From the NCBI RefSeq assembly GCF_029227915.1, contig NC_079876.1, forward strand, positions 33,649,828 through 33,713,827: a DNA stretch of 64,000 nucleotides, in the 5' to 3' direction. Under the pieces are notes generated by a model that saw only the letters and a list, made by a program, of their open reading frames with translations, did no database searches and had not been told where the DNA came from. Shown here in pieces: positions 25,333 to 38,907 of this stretch; within the stretch, counting starts at the first letter, position 1; each line of letters begins with the position of its first letter. The DNA comes from Hydractinia symbiolongicarpus. Taxonomy: Eukaryota; Cnidaria; Hydrozoa; Anthoathecata; Hydractiniidae. A program made the position numbers and the translations under genes.

Positions 25333-25363
25333 AATAACAGATACAACGGTACATGGTAGAAAG
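25333..25363 (+). repeat. Short E monomer lacking the core (55-bp deletion)
   Basis: AATAACAGATACAACGGTAC runs straight into ATGGTAGAAAG. About 65 bp that hold the whole dyad core are replaced by about 10 bp, a net loss of 55. This is one of only three monomers with no core. Confidence 0.88.
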
Positions 25364-25868
25364 TCAGTAAAATGTAGTATTTGAAACTGTCTCTGTTTCT
25401 TCAGCGCGGGATAACGGCTAGGATTGGTCCCACAGTAAAAAATGACTTATTTATCTAAATTTTTAAATGAAGCGCTACCACAGGGACCAGTGTAATCCCT
25501 GAGTTACGGCAATCATGTCAAATTAAGAAGAATGTTATTACTTGGTGTCCAATTGTCTTACTTTTACATTTATCAGGTCACAGCCCATAATCAGTTCAAT
25601 TAAGTCCCACAGTCAATCGTTTCACTGTTAAAAGCGATACAACATAGTAATACCGGAAAGATATCACGAAATACATGTTGGTACGAATATGTGACTCAAC
25701 CGTTGTAACACAAACGGATTGATACTGTTAGAGAGTCAATGAAATGTAGTTTTTGAAACTCTCTCTATTTCTTCAGCGCGGGATAACGGCTAGGATTGGT
25801 CCCACAGTAAAAAATGACTTATTCATCTAAATTTTTAAATGAAGCGCTACCACAGCGCCCAGTGTAAT

Positions 25869-25884
25869 CGCTGAGCTGAATGTC
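25869..25884 (+). repeat. 7-bp loss at the right end of an F monomer
   Basis: CGCTGAGCTGAATGTC replaces the usual GAGTTCCGGCAATCATGTC context. A second copy lies 3288 bp on, at about 29157-29172. The next spacing is 366 bp. Confidence 0.85.
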
Positions 25885-28105
25885 AAATTAAGATGAATGT
25901 TATTTCTTGGAGTCCAATTGTCTCATTTATCACATTTATCAGGTCACACTCCAAAGTTAGTTCAATTAAGTCCAACATTCAATCGTTTCACTGTTAAAAG
26001 CGATGCAACCTAGTAATAACAGATAAGTATTGCAAAATACATGTTGGTACGAATGTGTGACACAACCGTTGCAACTCCAACACACTGACATGGTAGAAAG
26101 TCAGTGAAATGTAGTATTTGAAACTGTCTCTGTTTCTTCAGCGCGGGATAACGGCTAGGATTGGTCCCACAGTAAAAAATGACTTATTTATCTAAATTTT
26201 TAAATGAAGCGCTACCACAGGGACCAGTGTAATCCCTGAGTTACGGCAATCATGTCAAATTAAGAAGAATGTTATTACTTGGTGTCCAATTGTCTTACTT
26301 TTACATTTATCAGGTCACAGCACATAATCAGTTCAATTAAGTCCGACAGTCAATCGTTTCACTGTTAAAAGCGATACAACATAGTAATACCGGAAAGATA
26401 TCACGAAATACATGTTGGTACGAATATGTGACTCAACCGTTGTAACACAAACGGATTGATACTGTTAGAGAGTCAATGAAATGTAGTTTTTGAAACTGTC
26501 TCTATTTCTTCAGCGCGGGATAACGGCTAGGATTGGTCCCACAGTAAGAAATGACTTATTCATCTAAATTTTTAAATGAAGCGCTACCACAGCGCCCAGT
26601 GTAATCGCTGAGTTCCGGCAATCATGTCAAATTAAGAAGAATGTTACTTCTTGGAGTTCAATTGTCTCACTTATAATATTTATCAGGTCATAGTCCAGAG
26701 TTAGTTTAATTAAGTCCCACAGTCAGTCGTTTCATTGTTAAAAGCGATGCAATCTAGTAATATCAGAAAAATATTGCTAAATACATGTTGGTACGAATAT
26801 GTGACTCAACCGTTGTAGCTCAAACAACCTGACACCGTTAGAAAGTCAATGAAATGTAGTTTTTGAAACTGTCGCTATTTTTTCTGCGCGCGATAACGGC
26901 TAGGATTGGTCCCACAGTAAAAAATGACTTATTTATCTAAATTTTTAAATGAAGCGCTACCACAGGGACCAGTGTAATCCCTGAGTTACGGCAATCATGT
27001 CAAATTAAGAAGAATGTTATTACTTGGTGTCCAATTGTCTTACTTTTACATTTATCAGGTCACAGCACATAATCAGTTCAATTAAGTCCCACAGTCAATC
27101 GTTTCACTGTTAAAAGCGATACAACATAGTAATACCGGAAAGATATCACGAAATACATGTTGGTACGAATATGTGACTCAACCGTTGTAACACAAACGGA
27201 TTGATACTGTTAGAGAGTCAATGAAATGTAGTTTTTTAAACTGTCTCTATTTCTTCAGCGCGGGATAACGGCTAGGATTGGTCCCACAGTAAAAAATGAC
27301 TTATTCATCTAAATTTTTAAATGAAGCGCTACCACAGCGCCCAGTGTAATCGCTGAGTTCCGGCAATCATGTCAAATTAAGAAGAATGTTACTTCTTGGA
27401 GTTCAATTGTCTCACTTATAATATTTATCAGGTCATAGTCCAGAGTTAGTTTAATTAAGTCCCACAGTCAGTCGTTTCATTGTTAAAAGCGATGCAATCT
27501 AGTAATATCAGAAAAATATCGCTAAATACATGTTGGTACGAATATGTGACTCAACCGTTGTAGCTCAAACAACCTGACACCGTTAGAAAGTCAATGAAAT
27601 GTAGTTTTTGAAACTGTCGCTATTTTTTCTGCGCGCGATAACGGCTAGGATTGGTCCCACGGTAAAAATGACTAATTTATCTAAATTTTTAAATGAAGCG
27701 CTACCACAGCGCCCAGTGTAATCGCTGAGGTGCGGCAATCATGTCAAATTAAGATGAATGTTATTTCTTGGAGTCCAATTGTCTCCTTCATCACATATAT
27801 CAAGTGACAGTCCAAAGTTAGTTCAATTAAGTCCCATAGTCAATTGTTTCATAGTTAGAAGCGATGCAACCTAGTAATATCAGAAAAATATCGCTAAATA
27901 CATGTTGGTACGAATATGTGACCCAACCGTTGTAACTCAAACGAACTGACACCGTTAGAAAGTCAATGAAATGTAGCTTTTGAAACTGTCGCTATTTCTT
28001 CAGCGCGCGATAAGGGCTAGGATTGGTTCCACGGTAAAGAATGACTTATTTATCTTAATTTTTAAATGAAGCGCTACCAAAGCGCCCAGTGTAATCGCTG
28101 AGTTG

Positions 28106-30203
28106 CGGCAATCATGTCAAAATAAGATGGATGTTGTTTCTTGGAGTGCAATTGTCTCCATTATCACATATATCAGGTGACAGTCCAAAGTTAGTTCAAT
28201 TAAGTCCCATAGTCAATCGTTTCATAGTTAGCAGCGATGCAACCTAGTAATATCAGGAAAATATCGCTAAATACATGTTGGTACGATTATCTGACTCAAC
28301 CGTTGTAACTCAAACGGATTGATACTGTTAGAAAGTCAATGAATTGTAGTTTTTGAAACTGTCGCTATTTTTCAGCGCGCAATAACGGTTAGGATTGGTC
28401 CCACAGTAAAAAATGACTTATTCATCTAAATTTTTAAATGAAGCGCTACCACAGCGCCCAGTGTAATCGCTGAGTTCCGGCAATCATGTCAAATTAAGAT
28501 GAATGTTATTTCTTGGAGTCCAATTGTCTCATTTATCATATTTATCAGGTCACACTCCAAAGTTAGTTCAATTAAGTCCAACATTCAATCGTTTCACTGT
28601 TAAAGGCGATGCAACCTAGTAATAACAGATACAACGGTACATGGTAGAAAGTCAGTAAAATGTAGTATTTGAAACTGTCTCTGTTTCTTCAGCGCGGGAT
28701 AACGGCTAGGATTGGTCCCACAGTAAAAAATGACTTATTTATCTAAATTTTTAAATGAAGCGCTACCACAGGGACCAGTGTAATCCCTGAGTTACGGCAA
28801 TCATGTCAAATTAAGAAGAATGTTATTACTTGGTGTCCAATTGTCTTACTTTTACATTTATCAGGTCACAGCCCATAATCAGTTCAATTAAGTCCCACAG
28901 TCAATCGTTTCACTGTTAAAAGCGATACAACATAGTAATACCGGAAAGATATCACGAAATACATGTTGGTACGAATATGTGACTCAACCGTTGTAACACA
29001 AACGGATTGATACTGTTAGAGAGTCAATGAAATGTAGTTTTTGAAACTCTCTCTATTTCTTCAGCGCGGGATAACGGCTAGGATTGGTCCCACAGTAAAA
29101 AATGACTTATTCATCTAAATTTTTAAATGAAGCGCTACCACAGCGCCCAGTGTAATCGCTGAGCTGAATGTCAAATTAAGATGAATGTTATTTCTTGGAG
29201 TCCAATTGTCTCATTTATCACATTTATCAGGTCACACTCCAAAGTTAGTTCAATTAAGTCCAACATTCAATCGTTTCACTGTTAAAAGCGATGCAACCTA
29301 GTAATAACAGATAAGTATTGCAAAATACATGTTGGTACGAATGTGTGACACAACCGTTGCAACTCCAACACACTGACATGGTAGAAAGTCAGTGAAATGT
29401 AGTATTTGAAACTGTCTCTGTTTCTTCAGCGCGGGATAACGGCTAGGATTGGTCCCACAGTAAAAAATGACTTATTTATCTAAATTTTTAAATGAAGCGC
29501 TACCACAGGGACCAGTGTAATCCCTGAGTTACGGCAATCATGTCAAATTAAGAAGAATGTTATTACTTGGTGTCCAATTGTCTTACTTTTACATTTATCA
29601 GGTCACAGCACATAATCAGTTCAATTAAGTCCGACAGTCAATCGTTTCACTGTTAAAAGCGATACAACATAGTAATACCGGAAAGATATCACGAAATACA
29701 TGTTGGTACGAATATGTGACTCAACCGTTGTAACACAAACGGATTGATACTGTTAGAGAGTCAATGAAATGTAGTTTTTGAAACTGTCTCTATTTCTTCA
29801 GCGCGGGATAACGGCTAGGATTGGTCCCACAGTAAAAAATGACTTATTCATCTAAATTTTTAAATGAAGCGCTACCACAGCGCCCAGTGTAATCGCTGAG
29901 TTCCGGCAATCATGTCAAATTAAGAAGAATGTTACTTCTTGGAGTTCAATTGTCTCACTTATAATATTTATCAGGTCATAGTCCAGAGTTAGTTTAATTA
30001 AGTCCCACAGTCAGTCGTTTCATTGTTAAAAGCGATGCAATCTAGTAATATCAGAAAAATATCGCTAAATACATGTTGGTACGAATATGTGACTCAACCG
30101 TTGTAGCTCAAACAACCTGACACCGTTAGAAAGTCAATGAAATGTAGTTTTTGAAACTGTCGCTATTTTTTCTGCGCGCGATAACGGCTAGGATTGGTCC
30201 CAC
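28106..30203 (+). repeat. 3288-bp spaced duplication, copy 2
   Basis: Partner of 24818-26915. Its left part is copied again: cores 28274 and 28962 recur 2170 bp on at 30444 and 31132, with the same 55-bp deletion between them. I noticed only scattered single-base differences, for example TTAGCAGCG near 28228 and ATCATATTT near 28537. Confidence 0.9.
28621..28651 (+). repeat. Short E monomer lacking the core
   Basis: The same junction, 3288 bp after the first, identical through AACAGATACAACGGTAC. Confidence 0.88.
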
Positions 30204-30790
30204 GGTAAAAATGACTAATTTATCTAAATTTTTAAATGAAGCGCTACCACAGCGCCCAGTGTAATCGCTGAGGTGCGGCAATCATGTCAAATTAAGATGA
30301 ATGTTATTTCTTGGAGTCCAATTGTCTCCTTCATCACATATATCAAGTGACAGTCCAAAGTTAGTTCAATTAAGTCCCATAGTCAATCGTTTCATAGTTA
30401 GAAGCGATGCAACCTAGTAATATCAGGAAAATATCGCTAAATACATGTTGGTACGATTATCTGACTCAACCGTTGTAACTCAAACGGATTGATACTGTTA
30501 GAAAGTCAATGAATTCTAGTTTTTGAAACTGTCGCTATTTTTCAGCGCGCAATAACGGTTAGGATTGGTCCCACAGTAAAAAATGACTTATTCATCTAAA
30601 TTTTTAAATGAAGCGCTACCACAGCGCCCAGTGTAATCGCTGAGTTCCGGCAATCATGTCAAATTAAGATGAATGTTATTTCTTGGAGTCCAATTTTCTC
30701 ATTTATCACATTTATCAGGTCACACTCCAAAGTTAGTTCAATTAAGTCCAACATTCAATCGTTTCACTGTTAAAAGCGATGCAACCTAGT

Positions 30791-30821
30791 AATAACAGAT
30801 ACAACTGTACATGGTAGAAAG
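30791..30821 (+). repeat. Short E monomer lacking the core
   Basis: The same junction, 2170 bp after the second, with ACAACTGTAC in place of ACAACGGTAC. Confidence 0.88.
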
Positions 30822-33800
30822 TCAGTAAAATGTAGTATTTGAAACTGTCTCTGTTTCTTCAGCGCGGGATAACGGCTAGGATTGGTCCCACAGTAAAAAA
30901 TGACTTATTTATCTAAATTTTTAAATGAAGCGCTACCACAGGGACCAGTGTAATCCCTGAGTTTCGGCAATCATGTCAAATTAAGAAGAATGTTATTACT
31001 TGGTGTCCAATTGTCTTACTTTTACATTTATCAGGTCACAGCCCATAATCAGTTCAATTAAGTCCCACAGTCAATCGTTTCACTGTTAAAAGCGATACAA
31101 CATAGTAATACCGGAAAGATATCACGAAATACATGTTGGTACGAATATGTCACTCAACCGTTGTAACACAAACGGATTGATACTGTTAGAGAGTCAATGA
31201 AATGTAGTTTTTGAAACTCTCTCTATTTCTTCAGCGCGGGATAACGGCTAGGATTGGTCCCACAGTAAAAAATGACTTATTCATCTAAATTTTTAAATGA
31301 AGCGCTACCACAGCGCCCAGTGTAATCGCTGAGTTCCGGCAATCATGTCAAATTAAGAAGAATGTTACTTCTTGGAGTTCAATTGTCTCACTTATAATAT
31401 TTATCAGGTCATAGTCCAGAGTTAGTTTAATTAAGTCCCACAGTCAGTCGTTTCATTGTTAAAAGCGATGCAATCTAGTAATATCAGAAAAATATCGCTA
31501 AATACATGTTGGTACGAATATGTGACTCAACCGTTGTAGCTCAAACGAACTGACACCGTTAGAAAGTCAATGAAATGTAGTTTTTGAAACTGTCGCTATT
31601 TTTTCTGCGCGCGATAACGGCTAGGATTGGTCCCACAGTAAAAAATGACTTATTTATCTAAATTTTTAAATGAAGCGCTACCACAGGGACCAGTGTAATC
31701 CCTGAGTTACGGCAATCATGTCAAATTAAGAAGAATGTTATTACTTGGTGTCCAATTGTCTTACTTTTACATTTATCAGGTCACAGCCCATAATCAGTTC
31801 AATTAAGTCACACAGTCAATCGTTTCACTGTTAAAAGCGATACAACATAGTAATACCGGAAAGATATCACGAAATACATGTTGGTACGAATATGTGACTC
31901 AACCGTTGTAACACAAACGGATTGATACTGTTAGAGAGTCAATGAAATGTAGTTTTTGAAACTGTCTCTATTTCTTCAGCGCGGGATAACGGCTAGGATT
32001 GGTCCCACAGTAAAAAATGACTTATTCATCTAAATTTTTAAATGAAGCGCTACCACAGCGCCCAGTGTAATCGCTGAGTTCCGGCAATCATGTCAAATTA
32101 AGAAGAATGTTACTTCTTGGAGTTCAATTGTCTCACTTATAATATTTATCAGGTCATAGTCCAGACTTAGTTTAATTAAGTCCCACAGTCAGTCGTTTCA
32201 TTGTTAAAAGCGATGCAATCTAGTAATATCAGAAAAATATCGCTAAATACATGTTGGTACGAATATGTGACACAACCGTTGCAACTCCAACACACTGACA
32301 TGGTAGAAAGTCAGTGAAATGTAGTATTTGAAACTGTCTCTGTTTCTTCAGCGCGGGATAACGGCTAGGATTGGTCCCACAGTAAAAAATGACTTATTTA
32401 TCTAAATTTTTAAATGAAGCGCTACCACAGGGACCAGAGTAATCCCTGAGTTACGGCAATCATGTCAAATTAAGAAGAATGTTATTACTTGGTGTCCAAT
32501 TGTCTTACTTTTACATTTATCAGGTCACAGCCCATAATCAGTTCAATTAAGTCCCACAGTCAATCGTTTCACTGTTAAAAGCGATACAACATAGTAATAC
32601 CGGAAAGATATCACGAAATACATGTTGGTACGAATATGTGACTCAACCGTTGTAACACAAACGGATTGATACTGTTAGAGAGTCAATGAAATGTAGTTTT
32701 TGAAACTGTCTCTATTTCTTCAGCGCGGGATAACGGCTAGGATTGGTCCCACAGTAAAAAATGACTTATTCATCTAAATTTTTAAATGAAGCGCTACCAC
32801 AGCGCCCAGTGTAATCGCTGAGTTCCGGCAATCATGTCAAATTAAGAAGAATGTTACTTCTTGGAGTTCAATTGTCTCACTTATAATATTTATCAGGTCA
32901 TAGTCCAGAGTTAGTTCAATTAAGTCCCACAGTCAGTCGTTTCATTGTTAAAAGCGATGCAATCTAGTAATATCAGAAAAATATCGCTAAATACATGTTG
33001 GTACGAATATGTGACTCAACCGTTGTAGCTCAAACGAACTGACACCGTTAGAAAGTCAATGAAATGTAGTTTTTGAAACTGTCGCTATTTTTTCTGCGCG
33101 CGATAACGGCTAGGATTGGTCCCACGGTAAAAATGACTAATTTATCTAAATTTTTAAATGAAGCGCTACCACAGCGCCCAGTGTAATCGCTGAGGTGCGG
33201 CAATCATGTCAAATTAAGATGAATGTTATTTCTTGGAGTCCAATTGTCACCTTCATCACATATATCAAGTGACAGTCCAAAGTTAGTTCAATTAAGTCCC
33301 ATAGTCAATCGTTTCATAGTTAGAAGCGATGCAACCTAGTAATATCAGGAAAATATCGCTAAATACATGTTGGTACGATTATCTGACTCAACCGTTGTAA
33401 CTCAAACGGATTGATACTGTTAGAAAGTCAATGAATTGTAGTTTTTGAAACTGTCGCTATTTTTCAGCGCGCAATAACGGTTAGGATTGGTCCCACAGTA
33501 AAAAATGACTTATTCATCTAAATTTTTAAATGAAGCGCTACCACAGCGCCCAGTGTAATCGCTGAGTTCCGGCAATCATGTCAAATTAAGAAGAATGTTA
33601 CTTCTTGGAGTTCAATTGTCTCACTTATAATATTTATCAGGTCACAGTCCAGAGTTAGTTTAATTAAGTCCCACAGTCAGTCGTTTCATTGTTAAAAGCG
33701 ATGCAATCTAGTAATATCAGAAAAATATCGCTAAATACATGTTGGTACGAATATGTGACCCAACCGTTGTAACTCAAACGGATCGGTACTGTTAGAAAGT

Positions 33801-34110
33801 CAATGAATTGTAGTTTTTGAAACTGTAGCTATTTCTTCAGTGCGCGATAACGGTTAGGATTGGTCCCACAGTAAAAAATGACTTATTCATCTAAATTTTT
33901 AAATGAAGCGCTACCGCAGCGTCCAGTGTAATCACTGAGTTGCGGCAATCATGTCAAAATAAGATGAATGTTACTTCTTGGAGTCCAATTGTCTCCTTTA
34001 TCACATTTATCAAGTCACAGTCCAAAGTTAGTTCAATTAAGTCCCACATTCAATCGTTTCACTGTTAAAAGCGATGCAACCTAGTAATATCACATAAATA
34101 TCGCTAAATA

Positions 34111-34289
34111 CATGTTGGTAAGAATATGTGACCCAACCGTTGTAACTCAAACGGACTGACATCGACAATTGTCTTATTTATCACATTTATAAGGTCACAG
34201 CCCAAAATCAGTTCAATAAAGTCCCACAGTCAATCGTTTCACTGTTAAAGCGATACAACATAGTAATACCGGAAAGATATCACGAAATA
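34111..34289 (+). repeat. Short monomer, 179 bp
   Basis: Same deletion; here the junction reads CGACAATTGTCTTATTT, with AATTG in place of AACTG. The left side has the ATCACATAAATATC variant shared with the 19786 copy. Confidence 0.88.
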
Positions 34290-35408
34290 CATGTTGGTAC
34301 GAATATGTGACTCAACCGTTGTAACACAAACGGATTGATACTGTTAGAGAGTCAATCAAATGTAGTTTTTGAAACTGTCTCTATTTCTTCAGCGCGGGAT
34401 AACGGCTAGGATTGGTCCCACAGTAAAAAATGACTTATTCATCTAAATTTTTAAATGAAGCGCTACCACAGCGCCCAGTGTAATCGCTGAGTTCCGGCAA
34501 TCATGTCAAATTAAGAAGAATGTTACTTCTTGGAGTTCAATTGTCTCACTTATAATATTTATCAGGTCACAGTCCAGAGTTAGTTTAATTAAGTCCCACA
34601 GTCAGTCGTTCTATTGTTAAAAGCGATGCAATCCAGTAATATCAGAAAAATATCGCTAAATACATGTTGGTACGAATATGTGACCCAACCGTTGTAACTC
34701 AAACGAACTGACACCGTTAGAAAGTCAATGAAATGTAGTTTTTGAAACTGCCGCTATTTCTTCAGCGCGCGATAACGGCTAGGATTGGTCCCACGGTAAA
34801 GAATGACTTATTTATCAAAATTTTTAAATAAAGCGCTACCACAGCGCCCAGTGTAATCGCTGAGTTGCGGCAATCATGTCAAATTAAGATGAATGTTATT
34901 TCCTGGAGTCCAATTGTCTCCTTTGTCACACTTATCAGGTGACAGTCCAAAGTTAGTTCAATTAAGTCCCATAGTCAATCGTTTCATAGTTAAAAGCGAT
35001 GCAACCTAGTAATATCAGAAAAATATCGCTAAATACATGTTGGTACGAATATGTGACTCAACTGTTGCAACTCAAACGGATTGATACTGTTAGAAAGTCA
35101 ATGAATTGTAGTTTTTGAAACTGTCGCTATTTCTTCATTGCGCGATAACGGTTAGGATTGGTCCCACAGTAAAGAATGACTTATTTATCTAAACTCTTAA
35201 ATGAAGCGCTACCACAGCGCCCAGTGTAATCGCTGAGTTCCGGCAATCATGTCAAATTAAGATGAATGTTATTTCTTGGAGTCCAATTGTCTCATTTATC
35301 ACATTTATCAGGTCACACTCCAAAGTTAGTTCAATTAAGTCCAACATTCAATCGTTTCACTGTTAAAAGCGATGCAACCTAGTAATAACAGATAAATATC
35401 GCAAAATA

Positions 35409-35587
35409 CATGTTGGTAAGAATATGTGACCCAACCGTTGTAACTCAAACGGACTGACATCGACAATTGTCTCATTTATCACATTTATAAGGTCACAGCC
35501 CAAAATCAGTTCAATAAAGTCCCACAGTCCATCGTTTCACTGTTAAAGCGATACAACATAGTAATACCGGAAACATATCACGAAATA
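35409..35587 (+). repeat. Short monomer, 179 bp
   Basis: Same deletion (junction near 35463), but the left side is E type (ATAACAGATAAATATCGC). E sequence has therefore been joined onto the deleted right side. Confidence 0.88.
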
Positions 35588-36064
35588 CATGTTGGTACGA
35601 ATATGTGACTCAACCGTTGTAACACAAACGGATTGATACTGTTAGAGAGTCAATCAAATGTAGTTTTTGAAACTGTCTCTGTTTCTTCAGCGCGGGATAA
35701 CGGCTAGGATTGATCCCACAGTAAAAAATGACTTATTTATCTAAATTTTTAAATGAAGCGCTACCACAGGGACCAGTGTAATTTCTGAGTTACGGCAATC
35801 ATGTCAAATTAAGAAGAATGTTACTTCTTGGAGTTCAATTGTCTCACTTATAATATTTATCAGGTCACAGTCCAGAGTTAGTTTAATTAAGTCCCACAGT
35901 CAGTCGTTTCATTGTTAAAAGCGATGCAATCCAGTAATATCAGAAAAATATCGCTAAATACATGTTGGTACGAATATGTGACCCAACCGTTGTAACTCAA
36001 ACGAACTGACACGGTTAGAAAGTCAATGAAATGTAGTTTTTGAAACTGCCGCTATTTCTTCAGC

Positions 36065-36080
36065 GCGCGATTGGTCCCAC
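36065..36080 (+). repeat. 12-bp deletion GCGCGA-TTGGTCCCAC
   Basis: The TAACGGCTAGGA segment is missing. GAT stands at both breakpoints, as expected for slippage between short direct repeats. Further copies lie at 37724-37739 and 39383-39398, one per 1659-bp unit. Confidence 0.9.
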
Positions 36081-36694
36081 GGTAAAGAATGACTTATTTA
36101 TCAAAATTTTTAAATGAAGCGCTACCACAGCGCCCAGTGTAATGACTGAGTTGCGGCAATCATGTCAAATTAAGATGAATGTTATTTCCTGGAGTCCAAT
36201 TGTCTCCTTTGTCACACTTATCAGGTGACAGTCCAAAGTTAGTTCAATTAAGTCCCATAGTCAATCGTTTCATAGTTAAAAGCGATGCAACCTAGTAATA
36301 TCAGAAAAATATCGCTAAATACATGTTGGTACGAATATGTGACTCAACTGTTGCAACTCAAACGGATTGATACTGTTAGAAAGTCAATGAATTGTAGTTT
36401 TTGAAACTGTCGCTATTTCTTCATTGCGCGATAACGGTTAGGATTGGTCCCACAGTAAAGAATGACTTATTTATCTAAACTCTTAAATGAAGCGCTACCA
36501 CAGCGCCCAGTGTAATCGCTGAGTTCCGGCAATCATGTCAAATTAAGATGAATGTTATTTCTTGGAGTCCAATTGTCTCATTTATCACATTTATCAGGTC
36601 ATACTCCAAAGTTAGTTCAATTAAGTCCAACATTCAGTCGTTTCACTGTTAAAAGCGATGCAACCTAGTAATAACAGATAAATATCGCAAAATA

Positions 36695-36873
36695 CATGTT
36701 GGTAAGAATATGTGACCCAACCGTTGTAACTCAAACGGACTGACATCGACAATTGTCTCATTTATCACATTTATAAGGTCACAGCCCAAAATCAGTTCAA
36801 TAAAGTCCCACAGTCCATCGTTTCACTGTTAAAGCGATACAACATAGTAATACCGGAAAGATATCACGAAATA
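36695..36873 (+). repeat. Short monomer, 179 bp
   Basis: Same E-type short unit, 1286 bp after the copy at 35409; the junction is near 36749. Confidence 0.88.
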
Positions 36874-37248
36874 CATGTTGGTACGAATATGTGACTCAAC
36901 CGTTGTAACACAAACGGATTGATACTGTTAGAGAGTCAATCAAATGTAGTTTTTGAAACTGTCTCTGTTTCTTCAGCGCGGGATAACGGCTAGGATTGAT
37001 CCCACAGTAAAAAATGACTTATTTATCTAAATTTTTAAATGAAGCGCTACCACAGGGACCAGTGTAATTTCTGAGTTACGGCAATCATGTCAATTTAAGA
37101 AGAATATTACTTCTTGGAGTTCAATTGTCTCACTTATAATATTTATCAGGTCACAGTCCAGAGTTAGTTTAATTAAGTCCCACAGTCAGTCGTTTCATTG
37201 TTAAAAGCGATGCAATCCAGTAATATCAGAAAAATATCGCTAAATACA

Positions 37249-38907
37249 TGTTGGTACGAATATGTGACTCAACCGTTGTAACACAAACGGATTGATACTG
37301 TTAGAGAGTCAATCAAATGTAGTTTTTGAAACTGTCTCTGTTTCTTCAGCGCGGGATAACGGCTAGGATTGATCCCACAGTAAAAAATGACTTATTTATC
37401 TAAATTTTTAAATGAAGCGCTACCACAGGGACCAGTGTAATTTCTGAGTTACGGCAATCATGTCAAATTAAGAAGAATGTTACTTCTTGGAGTTCAATTG
37501 TCTCACTTATAATATTTATCAGGTCACAGTCCAGAGTTAGTTTAATTAAGTCCCACAGTCAGTCGTTTCATTGTTAAAAGCGATGCAATCCAGTAATATC
37601 AGAAAAATATCGCTAAATACATGTTGGTACGAATATGTGACCCAACCGTTGTAACTCAAACGAACTGACACGGTTAGAAAGTCAATGAAATGTAGTTTTT
37701 GAAACTGCCGCTATTTCTTCAGCGCGCGATTGGTCCCACGGTAAAGAATGACTTATTTATCAAAATTTTTAAATGAAGCGCTACCACAGCGCCCAGTGTA
37801 ATGACTGAGTTGCGGCAATCATGTCAAATTAAGATGAATGTTATTTCCTGGAGTCCAATTGTCTCCTTTGTCACACTTATCAGGTGACAGTCCAAAGTTA
37901 GTTCAATTAAGTCCCATAGTCAATCGTTTCATAGTTAAAAGCGATGCAACCTAGTAATATCAGAAAAATATCGCTAAATACATGTTGGTACGAATATGTG
38001 ACTCAACTGTTGCAACTCAAACGGATTGATACTGTTAGAAAGTCAATGAATTGTAGTTTTTGAAACTGTCGCTATTTCTTCATTGCGCGATAACGGTTAG
38101 GATTGGTCCCACAGTAAAGAATGACTTATTTATCTAAACTCTTAAATGAAGCGCTACCACAGCGCCCAGTGTAATCGCTGAGTTCCGGCAATCATGTCAA
38201 ATTAAGATGAATGTTATTTCTTGGAGTCCAATTGTCTCATTTATCACATTTATCAGGTCATACTCCAAAGTTAGTTCAATTAAGTCCAACATTCAGTCGT
38301 TTCACTGTTAAAAGCGATGCAACCTAGTAATAACAGATAAATATCGCAAAATACATGTTGGTAAGAATATGTGACCCAACCGTTGTAACTCAAACGGACT
38401 GACATCGACAATTGTCTCATTTATCACATTTATAAGGTCACAGCCCAAAATCAGTTCAATAAAGTCCCACAGTCCATCGTTTCACTGTTAAAGCGATACA
38501 ACATAGTAATACCGGAAAGATATCACGAAATACATGTTGGTACGAATATGTGACTCAACCGTTGTAACACAAACGGATTGATACTGTTAGAGAGTCAATC
38601 AAATGTAGTTTTTGAAACTGTCTCTGTTTCTTCAGCGCGGGATAACGGCTAGGATTGATCCCACAGTAAAAAATGACTTATTTATCTAAATTTTTAAATG
38701 AAGCGCTACCACAGGGACCAGTGTAATTTCTGAGTTACGGCAATCATGTCAATTTAAGAAGAATGTTACTTCTTGGAGTTCAATTGTCTCACTTATAATA
38801 TTTATCAGGTCACAGTCCAGAGTTAGTTTAATTAAGTCCCACAGTCAGTCGTTTCATTGTTAAAAGCGATGCAATCCAGTAATATCAGAAAAATATCGCT
38901 AAATACA
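37249..38907 (+). repeat. 1659-bp HOR, copy 2
   Basis: Cores 37620, 37981, 38354, 38533 and 38906. The unit contains GATTGATCCC twice per 1659 bp, 373 bp apart around the unit joints (36997/37370 and 38656/39029). Differences from copy 1 are few, for example AGAATGTTAC near 38760 against AGAATATTAC near 37101. Confidence 0.9.
38354..38532 (+). repeat. Short monomer, 179 bp
   Basis: Same E-type short unit, 1659 bp after the copy at 36695; the junction is near 38408. Confidence 0.88.

Larger units (their letters stand above)
24818..26915 (+). repeat. 3288-bp spaced duplication, copy 1
   Basis: This matches 28106-30203 at an exact +3288 offset. Shared rare marks are GGATGTTGTTTC (24841/28129), the 55-bp deletion and the CGCTGAGCTGAATGTC deletion. 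It ends where this copy reads CCCACAGTAAAAAATG and the other CCCACGGTAAAAATGAC. Confidence 0.9.
24109..33600 (+). repeat. E/F-rich domain
   Basis: Cores 24241, 24614, 24986, 25674, 26040, 26411, 26784, 27156, 27529, 27901, 28274, 28962, 29328, 29699, 30072, 30444, 31132, 31505, 31877, 32250, 32621, 32994 and 33366, plus three coreless short E units. F and B often alternate as dimers of about 745 bp (26411/26784, 27156/27529, 31132/31505, 31877/32250, 32621/32994). The domain holds all copies of the CAGGG...CCCTG hairpin, all TTGGTGTCC monomer starts and all 55-bp deletions. It appears to have expanded as a separate island within the array. Confidence 0.85.
33601..35590 (+). repeat. B, short, A, B, C, E block linking to the 1.3-1.7 kb HORs
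   Basis: Cores 33738, 34111, 34290, 34663, 35036, 35409 and 35588. The left part resembles 20.9-22.3 kb and the right part 22.9-23.9 kb. From 34290 the order A, B, C, short E repeats with a period of 1298 or 1286 bp (34290 to 35588, 35036 to 36322, 35409 to 36695). This makes it the ancestral tetramer of the next block. Confidence 0.82.
35591..37248 (+). repeat. 1659-bp HOR, copy 1
   Basis: Four near-full monomers and one 179-bp short one; cores 35961, 36322, 36695, 36874 and 37247 recur at +1659. Diagnostic marks are GGATTGATCCC, the TTTCTGAGTTACGG hairpin variant and the 12-bp loss at 36065-36080. The length agrees with 4 x 373 + 179 less 12. Relative to the 1286-bp tetramer it has one more monomer. 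Confidence 0.9.
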
